In this document: positions 6,375-12,256 of the stretch, in pieces
How the letters are laid out: each line of letters begins with the position of its first letter
Numbering within the stretch: position 1 is the stretch's first letter
Assembly: GCA_028873155.1 (NCBI GenBank)
Contig: JAGWML010000073.1
Location: 1-12,256, forward strand
Direction of reading: 5' to 3'
From: Acidobacteriota bacterium
Lineage (GTDB): Bacteria; Acidobacteriota; Terriglobia; Terriglobales; Acidobacteriaceae
Length of the DNA stretch: 12,256 nucleotides
Notes under the pieces: model-generated
What the model saw: the letters and a program-made list of their open reading frames with translations, nothing else
The model's database searches: none
Told to the model about the DNA's origin: nothing
Position numbers and translations under genes: made by a program

Positions 6375-7759
6375 GTGCGCGCGGCTCCGATGTGTGTGGG
6401 GGCGGGCAGTGGCGCGAGCAGCAGGGAGCGCGCCTCGCCGACGAGATAGACGGAACCGGAGACGACGATGAGGCCGCCGGGCGCGGTGGCGGCGCGGGCC
6501 TGTTCGAGCGCGTGAGCGACGGAGTCTGCTGCGACGGCGGGCGTGCCGGTGGAGTGCGCGGCGGCGAGGAGATCGGCGATGGGCGTGGCGCGCGGGCTGT
6601 GAATGGGCGCGAAGACGACGCGATCGAAGAGCGGGAAGAGGATCTGCGCGAGCTCAGTGACGGGCTTGTCGCGCAGGCAACTGAAGACGAGCGTGCGCGC
6701 AGGCGCGGACTCGATCAGCGTGCGCAGGCTGGCGCGAAGGGCCCATGCGCCGGCGGGATTGTGCGCGACATCGAGCACCCACTGCATGGGGGCTGAGGTT
6801 TCGGATGAGAGTGTTGGGATGAGCTCGAGTCGGCCGGGCCAGCGCGTTGCATGGATGCCCCGCTCGATGGCGGCGGGCGTGATGGGGAGAGCGTGGTGCG
6901 TGGCGAGGTCGACGGCGGCGGCGATGGCGAGAGCGACGTTGCGATGCTGATGCGCACCGTGGAGCGGCGAGTCGATGGTGATGCACGCGCCGAGGACGTC
7001 GAGGGCATAGAGTGAGGCAGAGTCGGCTGTGTGCGCGGGCATGTAGGGCGTGGCGCTGACGCCGCGGACGCCCAGCTGCAGGGCGACTTCGCCGATGGCC
7101 TGGTTGGCCTCGGGGTGCTGCGGCAGGGTTATGAGCGTGCCGTTGGGGCGGAGGATGCCGGCCTTCTCATGCGCGATGGCGGCGATGGTGGAGCCGAGCC
7201 ACTCGGTGTGGTCGAGCGAGATGTCGGTGATGATGGAGAGTGCGGGATCGACAATGTTGGTGGCGTCGAGGCGGCCGCCCATGCCGACCTCGAGGACGGC
7301 GAAGTCGACTGCCTGCTCGGCGAAGTAGAGAAAGGCGAGCGCGGTGAGAGTTTCAAAAAAGCTGTGGTGCTGCGGCAGGCGGCCGTCGGCGACGAGAGCG
7401 AGCGCGGTGTCGTGCACGTGGAAGAAGAGGCGCGCGAAATCGGCGTCGGAGATGTCTGGACCCGAGATGCGCGGACCGTCGATGCGGATGCGCTCGTTGG
7501 GGCGCTCGAGATGCGGCGAAGTATAGAGGCCGGTGCGCAGGCCGGATTCGCGGAGAATGGCGGCGAGCGTGGCAGCGGTGGAGCCTTTGCCGTTGGTGCC
7601 GGCGATGAGGACGGAGGGGAAGCGGCGCTGGGGATTGTCGAGCGCGGCAAGGAGCGTGGCGATCTCGTTGAGCGAGAACTTGCGCCGGGCATGGCCGGGC
7701 TGGGTGTGCAGCTCCGGGGTCATGGAGTGGAGCAGGTCGATGGCTGCCTGATACGACAT
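6371..7759 (-). CDS. folC: Bifunctional dihydrofolate synthase/folylpolyglutamate synthase
   Basis: This 462-residue cytosolic enzyme adds glutamate to dihydropteroate and then further gamma-glutamates to reduced folates, using ATP, as in the Mur ligase fold. Visible motifs are the P-loop AGTNGKGST (about 53-61), TSPHLERPNERIRIDG, VLEVGMGGRLDATN (Mg/ATP site), DISLDHTEWLG, HEKAGILRPN, and in the C-terminal domain LDVAHNPAG and FSCLRDKPV. All expected catalytic blocks are present and the length is normal (about 420-470). I chose ATG 7759 because MSYQAAIDLLHSM matches the usual start; the upstream in-frame extension to 7897 would overlap the divergent gene. The Shine-Dalgarno signal is weak. 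A TATACT hexamer lies only 9 bases before the ATG, which could be a -10 box giving a nearly leaderless mRNA. It forms an overlapping pair with the downstream PlsC-like gene. Confidence 0.95.
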   Translation of the reverse strand: MSYQAAIDLLHSMTPELHTQPGHARRKFSLNEIATLLAALDNPQRRFPSVLIAGTNGKGSTAATLAAILRESGLRTGLYTSPHLERPNERIRIDGPRISGPDISDADFARLFFHVHDTALALVADGRLPQHHSFFETLTALAFLYFAEQAVDFAVLEVGMGGRLDATNIVDPALSIITDISLDHTEWLGSTIAAIAHEKAGILRPNGTLITLPQHPEANQAIGEVALQLGVRGVSATPYMPAHTADSASLYALDVLGACITIDSPLHGAHQHRNVALAIAAAVDLATHHALPITPAAIERGIHATRWPGRLELIPTLSSETSAPMQWVLDVAHNPAGAWALRASLRTLIESAPARTLVFSCLRDKPVTELAQILFPLFDRVVFAPIHSPRATPIADLLAAAHSTGTPAVAADSVAHALEQARAATAPGGLIVVSGSVYLVGEARSLLLAPLPAPTHIGAART

Positions 7760-7848
7760 GGAATCTTCAGTATAGAAGGCGGGGCGGTGCGGGCAGACGT
7801 AACGCAGGCTGAGCTGCGTGTATCTAATGATGTGAGGACAGGTGCGGG

Positions 7849-8373
7849 ATGACGAAGAGGCCGTGGCTGCGTTGGACGATTGAAGGCGGGATGGCATTGT
7901 GGCTGGCGGCGATGCTCTGGTACCGGTTTGTGCCGGCGCGGGTTGAGGCGCCGACGGCGGCGAATGCGAAGGCGTTTACGCTGACGGGGCTGGATGGTAA
8001 GCCGATTGCGCCGGAGGCGTACAAGGGCAAGGCGATGGTGGTGAACTATTGGGCGCCGTGGTGCGCGCCGTGCCGGCTGGAGATTCCGTGGCTGCAGAAA
8101 TTGCAGGCGGAGAACGGCGGACGGCTGGTGGTGGTGGGCGTGGTGGCGGATGCGGGGGAGTATGCGCGCGCCGCGGCGATGATGCAGCAGAAGGGCGTGA
8201 CGTATCTGCTGGCTGAAGACTCGCCGGAGCTGGACCGGGCCTTTGGCAACCCGGCGATGCTGCCGACGAGTTTTTATCTCACGCCGTCAGCGCATGTGGC
8301 GCACACGGTGAGCGGGATTGTGCCGGAGTACATGATGCGGCGGTATGCGAAGGATGCGATGGGGGAGCGCTAA
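7849..8373 (+). CDS. Membrane-anchored TlpA/ResA-like thioredoxin-fold protein
   Basis: The 174-residue protein has a basic start (MTKRPWLRW), one hydrophobic segment at about 10-28 that should act as an uncleaved anchor, and then a redoxin/AhpC-TSA domain outside the membrane. The active site is WCAPC with Cys72 and Cys75, preceded by VVNYWAP and followed by a helix; the cis-proline loop is MLPTSFYL. The FTLTGLDGKPI lead-in is typical of the family. Such proteins reduce or exchange disulfides outside the cytoplasm, for example in apocytochrome c maturation. No cytochrome genes are nearby, so the partner is unknown. The start at ATG 7849 follows GAGG (7834-7837) and AGG (7840-7842). The gene diverges from folC across an 89-bp gap and converges with the VWFA-related gene so tightly that their stop codons overlap. 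Confidence 0.88.
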   Translation: MTKRPWLRWTIEGGMALWLAAMLWYRFVPARVEAPTAANAKAFTLTGLDGKPIAPEAYKGKAMVVNYWAPWCAPCRLEIPWLQKLQAENGGRLVVVGVVADAGEYARAAAMMQQKGVTYLLAEDSPELDRAFGNPAMLPTSFYLTPSAHVAHTVSGIVPEYMMRRYAKDAMGER

Positions 8374-10502
8374 AAGAGGATCGTCGCATCGGAGCGGAAG
8401 ACGTGGTAGCGCGTGAAAGCGATGTCGTCGACGATCTGCTCGGTGGGCCCGTAGGTTAGCGTGAGACTGAGCGGATCGTCGGTCACACTGCGGCCGGTGG
8501 AGATTGCGACGGCCTTCAGCGGGCAGGTATACGGACGTTCTCCGATCTGGACGGTGCCGTACTCGACCATGAGGTCAGATTGCTGAATGGGTAAACCGGG
8601 ATCGATGTCGGCCTGAAGCGCGATGCGCAGGATGGTGCCTTTCAAGGGGTCCACTGCGATGGTGCCGTGATAGGCCGTGGACTGACTGAAGACGCTGATC
8701 TCCCGTTTGTCGGTGAGGCTTTTGAAGTCCACGTGATAGTGCGATTGCTCTTTGGGCACGACAAAGCGGAAGACTGCTACGCGGCCCGCGGGGCCGGACT
8801 CCCAGTGACTCCAGAACACGTTGTTGCGCGCCGCGTCTCCCACCACGGTTGAGAGGACCGGACCAAAAGTGCCGGAGGCTTGAATGCTGCCGTTCTTCTT
8901 GATCGCGGCTTGATCTGCCGTGCTTTCAGGATGCAGAACTTCCTTGCCGTCGCGGAAGTAGATGGTTGACGCACTGGTTGCGAAGGCAAACCATATCGGT
9001 CCTTCTGTGTGCTTGATGCCGAGGAAGCTGGTTTGGACGAGTTGAGATTTGTATTCGGTATTGGTTTGTGTCGCGAAGAAGTTGGGCAGCCGGGTGACCT
9101 TGTGCAGAACGTACTCGACGACGAGTGACCAGATGCGTTGTTGTTCGTCGGGGGATGGCGCCTCGGCGGACGGAGTCTCCGCGGGGGGCAGGTCAAGAAA
9201 TACTGCACGATCGGCAAGGGCGACGAGCGCCTGGCGGGATTCAGGACCGGGCATGCTGCTCTGCAGAGAAGTGAAGAGCGCGCTGCCGAGGCGTTGGGTG
9301 AGCACGAGCGAGGAAAGATCAACGGCGACGCGGTTGTCAGCCTTGTGGTGCGCGCCGCGCATGCGGCTTTCAAGCGCGGCGACGGTGACGGCCTCGAGCG
9401 GCGGAGGCCTGGGCGTGTCGCCAGCGGGTAGCGCTCCGGCAGCAGGTGCAAGGGGGCGCGACCCGGGCGCTGCGGGGGCGACATGCGGCACATCGTAATA
9501 CGCAATGCTGGTGTGCGCGGTGAGTCCGGGCTTGTCGATGCGCACCTGAAGACTGTGAAAGGGCAGGCGGGGGCTGGAGGGGTGCGCGACAAAGGCAAGG
9601 GAGTAGAAGACGTCTGCGTCCTTGAGGTAGTCGTCGATCTGATCTTCTGTTTTGATGGTGCGATTGGAGACGCCGAGCACGGTGCGCCCGCCGGACTCGA
9701 AGGCAAGGGTCGATAAACGCAGGTCCGCACTGTTCACCTGGCCGGGCGATTGCGCGGGCTGCGTGCGGTCGCTGCGAAAGGCAGGAGCGAAGAGGAAACC
9801 GCCGTAGAGTGTGATCTGCGCCTCTCTGAGGCCATTGAGCAGCGTCGCGATGTCGTTGAACTCCGACGTCTGGCTGAACGGAGAGACGTTGACGGAGTCT
9901 CCCAATGCAGGAGGAAATGCAATCCAGCCGGGGCCAAGCCAGATGAGCAGCTTGCGCCCCGGCAGATGCTTCTCCTGCTGAGCAAGGTTGGAGAGCGCGG
10001 CGAGGGAGCGCAGATAGCGGTCAAGCGGCGCCAGATTCAGAGCGGAGCGCGCCTGATCCACAAGGGGGGCAAGGGCGTTGCCGTCGGTGGTGGGCGCGGA
10101 AGGCACGACGGTTCCCCGGTCGTTGAGGATCACAAGCGACGTGGGATGCGCGAGCTGGCCCTCATTCTGGCGCAGGTAGCGCTCGGCTGCCCGCCGGACG
10201 CGGCCGAGTTCGATGGCGTCAAGGTTGAGGGCGTCGAGGAGCAGCAGGATCTGCACCGGGGTTTCGGGCTTGTTGGCTGCGTCATAGGCGGCGTAGGAGA
10301 CGAGCCGCTGGGGCTGACCGTTGTCGAGGATCGTGAAGTCCTGCGGGTTGAGGCCGGAGACGAGCGCGCCGTTTGCGTCCGTCACGGTGACCTGGAGCGA
10401 GAGGCGGGCGGCAGGCGATGGCGGGGTCTGCGCCGGCACCACCGCGGCGAGCGCGAGACAGCCGAGAGCAACAGAGCAACGCAACAGGCCCGAACGGCGC
10501 AT
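8370..10502 (-). CDS. Exported VWFA-related domain protein with conserved C-terminal module
   Basis: From ATG 10502 the product is 710 residues. A signal peptide (MRRSGLLRCS, then VALGCLALAAVV, cleavage likely near PAQ) is followed at about 35-75 by LSLQVTVTDANGALVSGLN and QDFTILDNGQPQRL, the beta-rich lead-in of the acidobacterial VWFA-related family (TIGR03436 type). A Rossmann-like stretch begins PVQILLLLDALNLD at about 82; where canonical VWA domains have DxSxS the sequence is DALN, so the metal site looks absent. A Pro/Ala-rich linker lies around 350-375. The last 230 residues (from LPNFFATQTNTEY through GTFGPVLSTVVGDAA, FRFVVPKEQSHYHVDF, TIAVDPLKGTILRI and VEYGTVQIGERPYTCP) resemble a module I know from many acidobacterial exported proteins of unknown function. 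The likely place is periplasm or surface; the function is unknown. GTG 10532 is an alternative start but spoils the signal peptide. No clear Shine-Dalgarno is seen. Confidence 0.82.
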   Translation of the reverse strand: MRRSGLLRCSVALGCLALAAVVPAQTPPSPAARLSLQVTVTDANGALVSGLNPQDFTILDNGQPQRLVSYAAYDAANKPETPVQILLLLDALNLDAIELGRVRRAAERYLRQNEGQLAHPTSLVILNDRGTVVPSAPTTDGNALAPLVDQARSALNLAPLDRYLRSLAALSNLAQQEKHLPGRKLLIWLGPGWIAFPPALGDSVNVSPFSQTSEFNDIATLLNGLREAQITLYGGFLFAPAFRSDRTQPAQSPGQVNSADLRLSTLAFESGGRTVLGVSNRTIKTEDQIDDYLKDADVFYSLAFVAHPSSPRLPFHSLQVRIDKPGLTAHTSIAYYDVPHVAPAAPGSRPLAPAAGALPAGDTPRPPPLEAVTVAALESRMRGAHHKADNRVAVDLSSLVLTQRLGSALFTSLQSSMPGPESRQALVALADRAVFLDLPPAETPSAEAPSPDEQQRIWSLVVEYVLHKVTRLPNFFATQTNTEYKSQLVQTSFLGIKHTEGPIWFAFATSASTIYFRDGKEVLHPESTADQAAIKKNGSIQASGTFGPVLSTVVGDAARNNVFWSHWESGPAGRVAVFRFVVPKEQSHYHVDFKSLTDKREISVFSQSTAYHGTIAVDPLKGTILRIALQADIDPGLPIQQSDLMVEYGTVQIGERPYTCPLKAVAISTGRSVTDDPLSLTLTYGPTEQIVDDIAFTRYHVFRSDATILF

Positions 10503-10878
10503 CGCAAGAACTGTAAACCGAACGGGCGGCACGCGCCAGTGAACGATGGTTGCACCGCCTGGCGCGAGGTATCGGGATGCGGCGGGATCTACGATTCCCG
10601 CAGCGTCTCCCCGTCTGCCATGGAGAATTCACACTGCCGTCGTCATGCGTTCATCGTCTTTACAAGAATCCTGCCCTAGATTGAAGGCAGAAAAGTATCC
10701 ATTCATGCTGCCTGCGACACGTTGCCGCGCACGGTAGATCGCTCCACCTCCGACCATTCGGTGCCCCGCCGCGCACCTTGCAGGTCCTGGAATCCGGCGT
10801 TTCCGCCATGCTCGGTTCTCGTGTCCATATGACGCGGACTCATTCCGCAATCGCAACGTTGAAAAACTGGGAGAAGCC
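10503..10878. other. Divergent intergenic region between VWFA-related and TonB-receptor genes
   Basis: The 376 bases must contain the promoters of two divergent genes. Frames in it have no recognisable protein features. A modest inverted repeat, GCGGGA (10582-10587) and TCCCGC (10596-10601) with an 8-base loop, extends after one mismatch and could form in the leader of the VWFA-related transcript. A GGGAGA at 10870-10875 serves as ribosome binding site for the receptor. I found no convincing -35/-10 pair, riboswitch or small-RNA signature. Confidence 0.45.
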
Positions 10879-12256
10879 ATGACGGGACGTCTGCCGCTGT
10901 ATCGCAATTGGGTCATTCATCTAACCGCACTCCTGCTTTGTTTCGTGCTTATCCATACGGCCAGAGCACAAGATCAGGCAGGATCCATTTCAGGAACGCT
11001 GACGGATTCTGCCGGAGCGGTTCTGCGCGGGGCGCAAGTATCCATTCCGGAGAGAAACCGGATTGTTTCCACCGATGAACAGGGGCGCTTCTATTTCAGC
11101 GGACTGCAGCCGGGCAGTTATACGCTTTCGGTGAGCTACATCGGGTTTGAGAAGCTGACGGAGTCAGTCACCGTGACTTCGGGGATGTCGACGGCCGTGA
11201 GTCTGCAGCTTCAGGTTGCATCGCAGAAGCAGAGCGTGCTGGTGACGGCGGGGAGCGCCTCGGCTGAAGTGGAAGCGGTGAATGAAGAGCGGGCAGCGGA
11301 CAACCTGATCCAGGTGATGCCGACTGAGACCATCACCAGTCTGCCGGACCGCAACCTGGGCGACGCAGTCGGGCGTATGGCCAGCGTTGCCCTGACGCGC
11401 AACGAGGGCCAGGACAACTTTGTGGAGGTGCGCGGCACCGAGGCCCGCCTGAACAACACCACCGTCGACGGCTTCAACATGCCCTCGCAGGATCCGGGCA
11501 TCCGCGAGTTTGATTTCTTCTCTGTTCCGACTGGCATTGTGGATTCGGTCACCGTAAGCAAGACTCTCGAAGCCAACATGGACGGGGACGGAATCGGCGG
11601 CTCGATCAATCTTGTCACCAAGACGGCGAGCGACACTCCGACCTACCAGATCACCGCAATTGGCGGCTATACGCCCATTGAGAACGGCCGTCCGAACGCG
11701 CAGGTGTACGGCACGTGGGGCAGGCGCTTCGGGGCCACCAAGAAGCTCGGCTTCGTAATCGGCAGCGAGTACGACTTCGATGGCACGGGCATCAACGACG
11801 TGGAGCCGACGCCCGACATCGCCACACTTTCCAGCGGCCAGAGCGTTGTCTGGGATGACTCGCAGGATATTCGCACGTACATGTTCCACCGCCCCCGCTG
11901 GGGATTGGGCGGCAGCCTTGACTACCGCATCAAGCCCGGCTCGACAATCTTCTTGCGCTATCTCTACGCCTACACGCGCGACAGCGGAGACAAGTCCGTT
12001 TACACCCTATTCGACAACACGCCTGGGGTCCTGCTGATCAATCCGGGCAACACGGGCTGCGCGAACACCGACCCGACGACGGGAGCAACCGCTGCGCCCT
12101 GCGCCACGCCGCCGCGCTACTACAACCAGGCAGAGAATGCGCGGATCTATTCCGACAGCATGCAGATCACCGGCAACCACGTTCTGAACAATACGTGGTA
12201 CTCGTGGAGCGCGGCGGTCGGATCGGGCTACTTTGGCGATGATCCGTTTGACTCCG
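10879..12256 (+). CDS. TonB-dependent outer-membrane receptor, N-terminal part (runs off the window)
   Basis: The frame from ATG 10879 stays open to the last base, giving 459 visible residues of a protein usually about 900-1100 long. GGGAGA lies 3 bases upstream. Residues 1-30 are a signal peptide (hydrophobic HLTALLLCFVLIH, cleavage after ARA). Residues about 35-112 are a carboxypeptidase-regulatory-like beta-sandwich (ISGTLTDSAGAVLRGAQVSI, then GRFYFSGLQPGSYTLSVSYI). The plug spans about 142-250, with SLPDRNLGDAVGRM, NFVEVRGTEARLNNTTVDG and NMDGDGIGGSINLVTK; this pattern recalls the Caulobacter/Xanthomonas-type TonB receptor family (TIGR01782-like), often tied to carbohydrate uptake. Barrel strands follow (GSEYDFDG, LGGSLDYRIKPGSTIFLRYL). 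Such receptors import large ligands with energy from TonB-ExbBD. The ligand here is unknown; no transport or hydrolase partner lies upstream in this window. Confidence 0.92.
   Translation, partial: MTGRLPLYRNWVIHLTALLLCFVLIHTARAQDQAGSISGTLTDSAGAVLRGAQVSIPERNRIVSTDEQGRFYFSGLQPGSYTLSVSYIGFEKLTESVTVTSGMSTAVSLQLQVASQKQSVLVTAGSASAEVEAVNEERAADNLIQVMPTETITSLPDRNLGDAVGRMASVALTRNEGQDNFVEVRGTEARLNNTTVDGFNMPSQDPGIREFDFFSVPTGIVDSVTVSKTLEANMDGDGIGGSINLVTKTASDTPTYQITAIGGYTPIENGRPNAQVYGTWGRRFGATKKLGFVIGSEYDFDGTGINDVEPTPDIATLSSGQSVVWDDSQDIRTYMFHRPRWGLGGSLDYRIKPGSTIFLRYLYAYTRDSGDKSVYTLFDNTPGVLLINPGNTGCANTDPTTGATAAPCATPPRYYNQAENARIYSDSMQITGNHVLNNTWYSWSAAVGSGYFGDDPFDS

Noticed and set aside
7031..7852. Long + strand open frame antisense to folC
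   Set aside because: The minus-strand frame contains every FolC motif; the antisense frame is low-complexity Gly/Glu/Val sequence with no features.
9750..10679. 309-residue + strand open frame antisense to the VWFA-related gene
   Set aside because: It is Arg/Glu/Gly-rich without domains, while the opposite strand gives a signal peptide and a recognisable family.
10629..10916. 95-residue minus-strand frame in the VWFA/TonB intergenic region
   Set aside because: It overlaps the receptor's signal peptide coding region, has no domain, and shows no ribosome site.
11164..11889. 241-residue minus-strand open frame inside the TonB receptor
   Set aside because: The + strand encodes the receptor plug here, with unmistakable motifs; the antisense frame is a shadow.
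1..12256. CRISPR array, tRNA or rRNA genes, insertion sequences
   Set aside because: No regularly spaced repeats, cloverleaf-like segments, conserved rRNA stretches, transposase motifs or terminal inverted repeats could be recognised by eye.

Overview
The window most likely comes from a member of the Acidobacteriota, class Terriglobia (the Acidobacterium/Granulicella/Terriglobus/Edaphobacter group). This is an inference from gene content and DNA style. It rests on a large VWFA-related secreted protein of the type described from acidobacteria, a TonB-dependent receptor with an N-terminal carboxypeptidase-regulatory-like domain, a Gly-rich IPT/kelch lipoprotein, high GC in most genes, and tandem GA-loop hairpins with a GGCTGAAGCC core whose translation gives the spurious string GASAPEG. 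No rRNA or tRNA gene is visible to confirm the taxonomy.

Layout, left to right. (1) Bases 1-2168 look decayed and partly foreign. They hold the 3' end of an unrecognised surface-like protein (+), a membrane acyltransferase-3 gene (-) broken by one extra base in a G7 tract, and an exported amidohydrolase (-) that keeps its signal peptide and HxH motif but stops after about 194 residues. Hand-counted 60-base lines fall from about 72% GC inside the amidohydrolase to about 47-53% in the acyltransferase segment, with a likely junction near 1630. (2) Bases 2169-4087 hold a 320-bp divergent region with two direct repeats, an IPT plus kelch-type beta-propeller lipoprotein (+), and a hairpin terminator. 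(3) Bases 4133-7759 hold a minus-strand block: folC, then a PlsC-type acyltransferase coupled to it by a 4-base ATGA overlap, then after a 240-bp gap carrying the repeat element an MFS permease. (4) Bases 7849-10502 hold a membrane-anchored TlpA/ResA-like thioredoxin (+) meeting, at overlapping stop codons, a 710-residue exported VWFA-related protein (-). (5) Bases 10503-12256 hold a 376-bp divergent intergenic region and the first 459 residues of a TonB-dependent receptor (+) that runs off the window.

How the genes work together: folC (folate polyglutamylation) and the PlsC acyltransferase (phospholipid assembly) form the only clear operon-like pair. The others are mostly independent envelope or transport genes. 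The exported lipoprotein, VWFA-related protein, TlpA-like thioredoxin and TonB receptor give the window a cell-envelope flavour, but the sequence does not show that they act in one pathway. I see no CRISPR array, phage module, toxin-antitoxin pair or clearly new multi-gene system. The most notable items are the decayed left end, the VWFA-like protein lacking a canonical metal-binding motif and fused to a conserved C-terminal module, and the repeat element.
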